20,585 nt of DNA from DATJYV01 sp035499415 (GTDB lineage Bacteria; Bacteroidota; Ignavibacteria; UBA10030). The stretch is taken from contig DATJYV010000211.1 in assembly GCA_035499415.1 (NCBI GenBank), forward strand, positions 1 to 20,585, read 5' to 3'. Below the pieces are notes generated by a model that was not told the origin of the DNA, made no database searches, and saw only the letters and a list, made by a program, of their open reading frames with translations. Shown piece by piece: positions 14,797 through 20,585 of this stretch. The position numbers were made by a program, and so were the translations under genes. Positions within the stretch are counted from its first letter, which is position 1. The number at the start of each line of letters is the position of its first letter.

Positions 14797-15288
14797 TCAT
14801 GATTCCTGTGCGAGTTTCTCCAACTGTTCCCCCGTAAGTCGGTACACGTCCCAATCCTTCATGTGCACGGCCCCGAGCTTCCGGTAGAAATCAATCGCAC
14901 TCGCGTTCCAATCCAAGACCGCCCACTCCAGGCGGCCGCAATCGCGTTCGAGCGCGATCTGCGCGAGCCGCACCAAAAGCGCCTTTCCGATTCCCTTCCC
15001 GCGAAATTCCGGCTTGACGAAGAGGTCTTCAAGATAGATTCCGGGTTGCGCGAGGAACGTGGAGTAGTTATGAAAGTAGAGTGCAAACCCGGCCGCTTGC
15101 CTTCCGACCTTCGCAAGGAGGACCTCAGCATACTTTCTGCGTCCGAAGAGGGATTTCCGTACCTGCATTTCCGTTGCGACCACGCTGTGTGCGAGACGCT
15201 CGTACTCGGCGAGACCCTGGATGAACTCAAAGATCAGCGGGACGTCTTTTACTTTTGCGGGTTCGATTCTTATTGAAAAGGGAGACAT
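14797..15288 (-). CDS. GNAT family N-acetyltransferase
   Basis: The 163-residue protein has the GNAT fold. Motif A is LEDLFVKPEFRGKGIGKALL, with the acetyl-CoA pyrophosphate loop RGKGIG at residues 96-101. Motif B follows as WNASAIDFYRKLGA. The N-terminal AEYERLAHSV and the LEDLFV block resemble the diamine (spermidine/spermine) or thialysine acetyltransferase branch, so a small polyamine-like or amino-acid substrate is plausible but unproven. The ATG at 15286-15288 has GGTGAG nine bases upstream. It follows the OsmC gene by 61 bases on the same strand. Confidence 0.9.
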   Translation of the reverse strand: MSPFSIRIEPAKVKDVPLIFEFIQGLAEYERLAHSVVATEMQVRKSLFGRRKYAEVLLAKVGRQAAGFALYFHNYSTFLAQPGIYLEDLFVKPEFRGKGIGKALLVRLAQIALERDCGRLEWAVLDWNASAIDFYRKLGAVHMKDWDVYRLTGEQLEKLAQES

Positions 15289-15349
15289 GATTTATTCTCA
15301 CCACGGTCCTGTCATTGCGGGACGCGGGCACGAGATTTTCAATTTGCGA

Positions 15350-15760
15350 TCAACCCGGATACGTAAACGTCAGGTCTAAGATAATATTCGGGTTGATACT
15401 TTGCGCCACCGGACACGTCCTGCATTTCTCTTCGAGCTGCGGACGGAAATTCGCCGGAACGCCGGCGCACATCTCGAATCGGACCACGATTTTTGCGATC
15501 CTTCGGGGCGGTTCGGTGCTCATGTGTTTTTCGGCGTAAATTTTCGTCCCGTCGAGCGACACATTTGCTTTCATCGCCGCGATGCCGGCAGTCGTGACCA
15601 TGCACGACGTAAGCGCGCTGACGACAAGGTCGGTCGGCGAGAAACTCTCCCCGCGGCCGTGGTTGTCCGTCGGAGCGTCCGTGATGAGTTCGACGCCGCT
15701 CGGTCCGTGGATGACGCGGCAGCGGAGCTCACCAGCGTAGACCGTGGATTGCGGAACCAT
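15350..15760 (-). CDS. OsmC-family peroxide reductase
   Basis: The 136-residue OsmC/Ohr-fold protein uses two thiols to reduce organic hydroperoxides. Cys53 lies in FSPTDLVVSALTSCMVTT, the conserved helix carrying the peroxidatic Cys. Cys116 lies in CRTCPVAQS, the partner Cys; Cys113 is an extra one. The GESFSPTDL entry to the helix is typical of the OsmC-like rather than the Ohr branch. The ATG at 15758-15760 is used although no Shine-Dalgarno precedes it; a GTTGAG-type repeat lies just upstream. It sits between valS and the GNAT gene on the same strand and may be read from the valS transcript. Confidence 0.9.
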   Translation of the reverse strand: MVPQSTVYAGELRCRVIHGPSGVELITDAPTDNHGRGESFSPTDLVVSALTSCMVTTAGIAAMKANVSLDGTKIYAEKHMSTEPPRRIAKIVVRFEMCAGVPANFRPQLEEKCRTCPVAQSINPNIILDLTFTYPG

Positions 15761-15774
15761 GGGGTATAGAGAAA

Positions 15775-15806
15775 GGTAAAGGTTGAGGTTGAGGTTTAGG
15801 GTTGAG
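15775..15806. repeat. Short hexamer tandem repeat upstream of the OsmC gene
   Basis: Units of the type GGTTGA (GGTAAA, GGTTGA, GGTTGA, GGTTTA, GGGTTGA, GG) run head to tail, giving a purine-rich plus strand. The repeat lies between the valS stop and the OsmC start, where it could affect spacing or transcription. It may be prone to slippage. Confidence 0.5.
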
Positions 15807-15846
15807 GACTTAGAGGGTTGGCTCCTGGCGAGAGCAGAATCGGACG

Positions 15847-18573
15847 CTACGAAAGCTCCGCCAGACTTCCTTCCAATTTCTCAATACTCGCGCGGAAATT
15901 CTTTCCCTTCTCCCGTTCTTTCTCCACGATCTCCTTCGGCGCTTTTTCGGAGAACTGGGGATTGCCGAGTTTCTGCTCGATGGAATCGACCAGCTTCTGT
16001 AGTCGGGAAATTTCTTTCTCGAGCCGCTTTCGCTCACTGTCGATGTCGACCAGGCCTTCCAGCGGAACAAATACTTCCGTTCCGTCTACAACGGCGCTCG
16101 ACGCCGGCCTGGGCCTCGCAGAGCCCGTCAGGATCTTGATGTTCTCGATCCGCACGAGCTTCCGGAAATACTGCGCGTACGATTCAAACACCTGTTCCCC
16201 GGCTCCGTTCGCGAGCCGGACATGTACGCTGATGTCCTTCGACGGCGCAATGTTATTCTCCCCGCGGATATTCCTCACGGCCTCGATGAGCTTCTGAACG
16301 AAATCCATCTCGCCGTCGGTCTTTGCATCGATCCACCGGTTGTCCGCGGCGGGGAATTCCGCCCGAACGAGTGATTCGTCTCCGCGTGAGGCAACCTGCT
16401 GCCAGAGTTCTTCCGAGATGAACGGCATCACGGGATGGAGCAGTCGCAGTGCCTTGTCAAAAATCCAAAGTGCGCGAACCACAACGCGTCCCTTCGTCTC
16501 CGGCGTCTCGTCTCCGTAAAATCTCGTTTTGACGAGTTCGACATACCAATCGCAGAAGTCATGCCAGATGAAATCGTACAACACCTTGCTCGCTTCGTTG
16601 ATTCGAAATCCGTCGAGCGCATCGTTAAAATCTTTTATGGCGCGGTTGAGGCGCGAAAGGATCCATCGGTCGGCAAGGTCCAGGTGTTCCTCGGGAAGCC
16701 GCGACACATCGAGCGGTTTTTCGCCGATGAGTTCCAGCTTGTTCATCAACAGAAATCTGCCGGCGTTCCAGACCTTGTTGGCGAAATTCCGGCCGATCTC
16801 GCATTTCTCCGTCGAGAACAGAACGTCCTGGCCGAGGGGTGCAAGATACGCGACGGTGAACCTGAGCGCATCTGCGCCGTACTTCGCGATGACGTCGAGC
16901 GGGTCGGGCGAATTGCCCAGCGACTTGCTCATCTTCCTTCCCCGCTCGTCGCGAATGATGCTCGTGAAGTACACATCGCGGAACGGAATCAACTCATCGT
17001 CGCTCTTTCGCGGCTTGCCGTGAGCCCCCGGAATCCCTTTCATAAACTCCATGTTTGCCATCACCATCCGCGCAACCCAGAAGAAAATAATGTCGGGGGC
17101 GGTGACGAGCGTGTCGGTCGGATTGAAATATCGGAGGTCTTCGGTGTCCGACGGCCAGCCGAGCGTGGACATCGGCCAGAGCCACGACGAAAACCAGGTG
17201 TCGAGAACGTCGTCGTCTTGACGCAGGTTCTTCGTCCCGCAGTGCGGGCATTTGGCGGGCGCGGTTCGAGCGACGATGGGTTCCTTGCATTCGGGCTTCA
17301 CAAGGTCGGCACAATACCAGACCGGAATCCGATGCCCCCACCAGATCTGTCGCGAGATGCACCAGTCCCGGATGTTCATGATCCAGTTCTCGTACACCTT
17401 CTGCCAACGTTCAGGATGAAACCGGACCTTTCCTTCGTACACCACTCGAAGCGCCGGAGCCGCCAGCGGCTTCATTTTGACGAACCACTGGTCCGAGAGA
17501 TACGGCTCAACAATCGTATCGCACCGGTAACATCGTCCCACGTTGTGCGTGTAATGCTCCATCTTGACGAGATGCCCTCCCGCCTCGAGGTCCCTGATGA
17601 GCTGTTTCCGGCACTCGAACCGGTCCATCCCTTCATACTGTTTCGGCGCCGATTCGTTCAGGTGCGCAGTCACATCAAATATATTTATTTGCGGAAGGTC
17701 GTGTCGCTGGCCCAGAATGAAATCGTTCGGGTCGTGCGCCGGCGTTACCTTCATCATCCCGGTCCCGAATGTCATGTCGATATACTCGTCGGCAATGATC
17801 GGGAGCTTTCGTCCGACGATGGGAAGGATTGCGGTCTTTCCGACGAGGTGCTTGTATCGCGCGTCCTTGGGATTTACGCAGACGGCCGTGTCGCCCAAAA
17901 TTGTCTCGGGGCGCGTCGTCGCGACGATGGCCTGCTCGCTCGAACCCTCGACCGCGTACCGGATGTAGTAGAGATTGCCGTTCGTCGCCACCACTTCCAC
18001 CTCGTCGTCGCTGATCGCCGTCTGATGGAACGGGCACCAGTTGACGATATACTTTCCGCGATAGACCAATCCTTTCTCGTAGAGCCGCACGAAGACCTCG
18101 TTCACGGCCCTCGACAATCCTTCATCCATCGTGAATCGTTCGCGTTCCCAGTCGCACGACGTCCCGAGTTTTCGCAGCTGCTTGATGATCATCCCTCCAT
18201 ACTCTTCCCGCCACTTCCAGACAAGCTTCACAAATTCCTCGCGGCCGAGGTCGTGCCGGTTCCGTCCTTCCCGTCCGAGAGATTTTTCAACCGCGTTCTG
18301 CGTTGCGATTCCGGCGTGGTCTGTTCCCGGAATCCAGCATGCTTCGAATCCCAGCATGCGCTTCCATCGGACCAGAATGTCCTGGATCGTCTCGTTCAGG
18401 ACATGCCCCATCGTCAGGATGCCGGTGACGTTGGGCGGAGGGATGACGACGGTGTACGGTTTCTTGCCGGGAGTCACGCGGGCGTGGAATAAACCCTTCG
18501 ATTCCCACTGGCGATACCAGCGGTCTTCGACGTCGGCCGGGTTGTAGGTTTTTTGCAGTTCGGATGTCGGCAT
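15847..18573 (-). CDS. valS: Valyl-tRNA synthetase
   Basis: ValS is the class Ia synthetase that charges tRNA-Val and edits mischarged Thr. The HIGH-type signature appears as PPNVTGILTMGH at about residues 46-57, and KMSKS in RKMSKSLGNSPDPL at about 546-550. GTDHAGIATQ and the CP1 editing domain (ATTRPETILGDTAVCV) lie between. The C-terminal 65 residues form the usual Arg/Lys/Glu-rich coiled coil that contacts the tRNA. The full length of about 908 residues is normal. The ATG at 18571-18573 is preferred; a TTG 15 bases upstream would add five residues, and neither has a clear ribosome binding site. The gene is the first on the minus strand from the disordered right end. Confidence 0.97.
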   Translation of the reverse strand: MPTSELQKTYNPADVEDRWYRQWESKGLFHARVTPGKKPYTVVIPPPNVTGILTMGHVLNETIQDILVRWKRMLGFEACWIPGTDHAGIATQNAVEKSLGREGRNRHDLGREEFVKLVWKWREEYGGMIIKQLRKLGTSCDWERERFTMDEGLSRAVNEVFVRLYEKGLVYRGKYIVNWCPFHQTAISDDEVEVVATNGNLYYIRYAVEGSSEQAIVATTRPETILGDTAVCVNPKDARYKHLVGKTAILPIVGRKLPIIADEYIDMTFGTGMMKVTPAHDPNDFILGQRHDLPQINIFDVTAHLNESAPKQYEGMDRFECRKQLIRDLEAGGHLVKMEHYTHNVGRCYRCDTIVEPYLSDQWFVKMKPLAAPALRVVYEGKVRFHPERWQKVYENWIMNIRDWCISRQIWWGHRIPVWYCADLVKPECKEPIVARTAPAKCPHCGTKNLRQDDDVLDTWFSSWLWPMSTLGWPSDTEDLRYFNPTDTLVTAPDIIFFWVARMVMANMEFMKGIPGAHGKPRKSDDELIPFRDVYFTSIIRDERGRKMSKSLGNSPDPLDVIAKYGADALRFTVAYLAPLGQDVLFSTEKCEIGRNFANKVWNAGRFLLMNKLELIGEKPLDVSRLPEEHLDLADRWILSRLNRAIKDFNDALDGFRINEASKVLYDFIWHDFCDWYVELVKTRFYGDETPETKGRVVVRALWIFDKALRLLHPVMPFISEELWQQVASRGDESLVRAEFPAADNRWIDAKTDGEMDFVQKLIEAVRNIRGENNIAPSKDISVHVRLANGAGEQVFESYAQYFRKLVRIENIKILTGSARPRPASSAVVDGTEVFVPLEGLVDIDSERKRLEKEISRLQKLVDSIEQKLGNPQFSEKAPKEIVEKEREKGKNFRASIEKLEGSLAELS

Positions 18574-18723
18574 AGCGGAAGTGCCCAACTAGGAAAAAGC
18601 GAGACGGCGGAACCACGCGCCGATGAATCAATTAACAAAAAAAGGGGGATGGAATCAACGAGAGGGGGTGCATGAAGGAGCCGGAAATGGGAATCGCGGC
18701 TTCTTCAGATATCGGTCGATCGC

Positions 18724-18752
18724 AACGCGTCTTCACAAGGATGCGACGCGTT
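18724..18752. promoter_or_regulatory. Inverted repeat upstream of the RHS-region promoter
   Basis: AACGCGTC (18724-18731) and GACGCGTT (18745-18752) form a perfect 8-base inverted repeat with a 13-base spacer. It lies about 20 bases upstream of the -35 hexamer at 18771. It could bind a dimeric regulator or fold as a hairpin. Confidence 0.35.
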
Positions 18753-18770
18753 CAGATGTGACGTCTGGAG

Positions 18771-18799
18771 TTGACATTCATTTCGGGAATTGGTAAGAT
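18771..18799 (+). promoter_or_regulatory. Promoter-like sequence reading into the RHS remnant
   Basis: TTGACA (18771-18776) is followed after 17 bases by TAAGAT (18794-18799). Transcription would start near 18806 and enter the RHS fragment and the small genes beyond. Confidence 0.45.
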
Positions 18800-19014
18800 T
18801 GCGGCAGGGAGGCCCACCGATTGACTTTACCCGGGGGAGCGACGGGGAGTTCGTCCCACACGTCCGCTTTTTTATCAAGCTCATATCGGGATGTCCATGT
18901 AACGCGCGAGCGAGGACGATGTGGGTCATCTCTCCGCGTGAACCGCGTCGCATTTTCAATCTTAAACACGAACTTCCCGAAGTCAAGCACGCTGGTTTGG
19001 AAGAAATTCTATTG
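18778..19014 (-). pseudogene. Possible C-terminal fragment of an unidentified protein
   Basis: The minus-strand frame is open from 19014 to a TGA at 18778-18780. It reads as balanced, protein-like sequence (for example FGKFVFKIENATRF and SRYELDKKADVWDELPVAPP, ending SYQFPK). It begins right where the plus-strand RHS similarity starts, so it may be the tail of a gene cut off by rearrangement. I recognise no family, and the plus strand is also open here. Confidence 0.25.
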
Positions 19015-19335
19015 CGATATGTTAAGCATCGACTCGAACGCGTCGGGGCAGACGAACATCAAGGGGAAACTATCGTGCTCCGAATCGTACCGCTTGGGCA
19101 CACCGGTGATACGGACATCCTATTCGTACGACAATATGGGAAGAGTGGCCTGGATGGTGGAGAGCGGCTTCGGGCAAAATTATCAGAAGCTCCCATATAC
19201 GTACGACCTTGCGGGCAATATCACAAGGAAAAGCTGGCTTGACTGGGTGGGGGAAGACCTGCGGCTACCACCTACAGTTACGACCAAGCGGGACGACTGA
19301 CCGCGGTTTATGATTCGAGTTCCGGGGGGAACGTT
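19010..19335 (+). pseudogene. RHS/YD-repeat core fragment, frame-broken
   Basis: YD-type repeats of RHS proteins are visible: TNIKGKLSC, then TSYSYDNMGRVAWMVESG and LPYTYDLAGNITRKSW. After the G-run at 19246-19253 the repeat resumes in another frame as TTYSYDQAGRLTAVYDSSSG and ends near 19335. RHS cores form a hollow beta-cocoon that encloses a C-terminal toxin or enzyme. Only a short stretch remains, without the N-terminal delivery region, and it is frame-shifted, so a functional cocoon is unlikely. Upstream of 19010 the frame is open but has no RHS character. A promoter-like sequence precedes it at 18771-18799. Confidence 0.75.
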
Positions 19336-19399
19336 CAAGTCGGAAGTTGGCGGGCCGCCATTCTAAATCGAACTTATCAAGAAAGGAGAAGAATCTTTT

Positions 19400-19906
19400 A
19401 TGAGAAAGTTCTTCTGGTGTTTCGTAGGGCTCTTTCTGCTTACCCCCAAAGAGTCAATTGCACAAGAGATCCCTGATAGCTTGAGGGAAGCTGTCTTCCA
19501 AACGTACCTATCAATAGAGCATGTCTGGTACGGTGCGCTGACCACGATGCAGGGGAGAACGAAAAGCAGATTCCGAGTAATATCGAGAATAATCGACGGA
19601 GTACGCGATATATTGGTTGAGAGGATAGAATATTCACCTGGGATGTCCTCAATCGTCGCCGATCCCGTCGAAAACGCAAAACTTATGTCTGTTTTTTCGT
19701 TCGGCTCTGATAGGTTGTTCAGAGGAGTAGAAACTCCTAGTGACCCCAAAACACCCCTTGTGCTTGAAAAATGGACCGCAAACGATTCCATCACTCTTCG
19801 AGTCGGATCAACATTGTATCTGCTCAATATTCGAAGGCTTCCCGTGCTTGATGTGCATGCTATTGACAAGGAAGGAAAAGTCATTGACCTCCCGGGAGAT
19901 TGGTGA
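19400..19906 (+). CDS. Small exported protein of unknown function, lodged between RHS fragments
   Basis: The 168-residue protein has a clear signal peptide (MRKFFWCFVGLFLLTP, probable cleavage near SIAQ, residue 22) and an ATG preceded by AAAGGAG eleven bases upstream. The mature part has no recognised domain. It alternates polar helices (DSLREAVFQTYLSIEHVWYG) and strand-rich segments (SITLRVGSTLYLLNIRRLPV) and ends in DLPGDW. It has no further membrane segment and no Cys in the mature part. Base composition looks lower in GC than the housekeeping genes. It is flanked on both sides by consecutive pieces of an RHS core. Possible readings are an immunity-type cassette gene, an inserted gene, or cargo of an old RHS locus. 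The first cannot be favoured from sequence alone. Confidence 0.65.
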   Translation: MRKFFWCFVGLFLLTPKESIAQEIPDSLREAVFQTYLSIEHVWYGALTTMQGRTKSRFRVISRIIDGVRDILVERIEYSPGMSSIVADPVENAKLMSVFSFGSDRLFRGVETPSDPKTPLVLEKWTANDSITLRVGSTLYLLNIRRLPVLDVHAIDKEGKVIDLPGDW

Positions 19907-20377
19907 AAGACGCCAACCACAACGGCGCTTCCGCGAACATCGACCTGGCGGTTACCCGAGGTTTCGTACAACATGCCGACGTTGGGGTACGATGCAAACG
20001 GGAACATTCTCTCGCTGGTCAGAAACGGGAGCGTAACCTCCGCGATCGATAATCTGACCTACAAGTACCGGCCCAACACGAACAGGGACACACTGATTTC
20101 AAACTCGGCAGGGACGCCCGACACGCTCAAGTACGACAGCAATGGTAACGTCTCTTCTGATTCCTACCACGGGGTTGCATTCCAGATTTACGACATAGAC
20201 AATCATCCGGTATCGGTGTACATGACAAATGGACAACAGTACCAGTATGGGTACGATGCCGATGGAAACCGGATGGAGAAGATTCCCTCGAGCGGCACTT
20301 TGCTTACCACATCTGGTTCATCGGCGGGTACATCATTTGCCCTACCCGATGTAACCAGCGTTATTGTTATTAAATGA
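19907..20377 (+). pseudogene. RHS/YD-repeat core fragment, 3' piece with short tail
   Basis: From about 19955 the frame reads RHS core repeats: PTLGYDANGNILSLVRNGS, then LTYKYRPNTNRDTL, LKYDSNGNVSSDSYHG and YQYGYDADGNRMEK. The core is followed by only about 25 residues (SGTLLTTSGSSAGTS, then ALPDVTSVIVIK) before the stop at 20375-20377. The usual PxxxxDPxG-type junction and a C-terminal toxin domain are absent. The nearest ATG is at 19973, without a good ribosome binding site. It appears to continue, after an interruption, the fragment ending near 19335. It may be a decayed gene or an orphan 3' module. The next gene starts at its stop codon. Confidence 0.75.
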
Positions 20378-20400
20378 ATGACAAAGAATTTGGAGTGACA

Positions 20401-20585
20401 ATGATAAAGCAACTCGTAGATTATCTGTGGGGATTGGGCGTCAGGCCGGCGATTTTCTTTCTTGGCTTAGCGGCTGTGCAAGTTGCCTTAATAGTTAGCA
20501 TGAGAAGATACTTGCGGAAGTGGAGAACTACATCGTTTTATGTCAAGGGCTGGTTAATAATATATATCTTTGGTCTTTACATTTT
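20401..20585 (+). CDS. Small membrane protein, runs off the window
   Basis: The frame from ATG 20401 is open to the window end (61 full codons). GGAG lies five bases upstream, which supports this start. An in-frame ATG at 20374 overlaps the stop of the RHS fragment (ATGA) and would add nine residues. One membrane helix is clear (RPAIFFLGLAAVQVALIVSM, residues about 15-34). It is followed by a basic stretch (RRYLRKWR) and the beginning of a second helix (GWLIIYIFGLYI). No family is recognised. Small membrane proteins directly behind RHS tips are often immunity proteins, but there is no recognisable toxin here, so this is only a possibility. Confidence 0.6.
   Translation, partial: MIKQLVDYLWGLGVRPAIFFLGLAAVQVALIVSMRRYLRKWRTTSFYVKGWLIIYIFGLYI

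Noticed and set aside
16435..18492. 685-codon plus-strand open frame opposite valS
   Set aside because: Antisense to the complete valyl-tRNA synthetase, with no domain-like stretches; a codon-bias shadow.
18630..18658. valS promoter (TTGATT-17-TTAATT, minus strand)
   Set aside because: Only about half of the consensus bases match; too weak to list as a feature.
19903..20050. Short plus-strand frame with DANHNG and ANIDLAVTRGF overlapping the second RHS piece
   Set aside because: The RHS frame in the same stretch shows real YD repeats; this one is a shadow with no clear start.

Overview
The window is a GC-rich bacterial chromosome segment, mostly housekeeping genes on the minus strand, with two eroded or mobile-looking ends. 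The gene content is compatible with the FCB group, perhaps an Ignavibacteriota or Bacteroidota relative: a cobalamin-dependent ribonucleotide reductase, two tandem SPOR-domain envelope proteins, a DinB with a SIDEMNLD active-site motif, a DUF486 membrane protein, and RHS/YD-repeat remnants. This assignment is inference from gene content and style, not a database match. Several promoters look like the classical TTGACA/TATAAT type. No rRNA, tRNA, CRISPR array or insertion sequence is visible.

Left end (1-1041): the 3' part of an amidohydrolase gene runs in from the left edge and loses its family resemblance after about base 170. A small HNH endonuclease gene on the minus strand follows with its own intrinsic terminator. 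Next come about 480 bases without a gene, holding a second terminator hairpin, a degenerate heptamer repeat and an interspersed palindromic repeat.

1042-6404: nrdJ (class II ribonucleotide reductase, minus) has a strong promoter about 235 bases upstream of its start. That promoter overlaps a perfect 14-base palindrome and is followed by a leader with a terminator-like hairpin. A divergent long-chain acyl-CoA synthetase gene lies on the plus strand.

6452-13678 (minus): deoC is followed by two overlapping SPOR-domain genes in what looks like an operon. Upstream is a tight four-gene run: dinB, a conserved exported protein, an unaccompanied DNA methyltransferase, and a large secreted protein that joins a carbohydrate-binding-like domain to a TIM-barrel-like domain.

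13789-15760: a thioredoxin-like redox protein and a DUF486 membrane protein are on the plus strand. A GNAT acetyltransferase and an OsmC-family peroxidase are on the minus strand, downstream of valS.

15847-20585: valS (minus) is followed by a lower-GC, disordered stretch. It contains two consecutive pieces of an RHS core, a frame break, a small exported-protein gene lodged between the pieces, and a membrane-protein gene that begins at the end of the second piece and runs off the window. This stretch is the best place to look for an unusual toxin-delivery or immunity arrangement, although simple decay is an equally good explanation.
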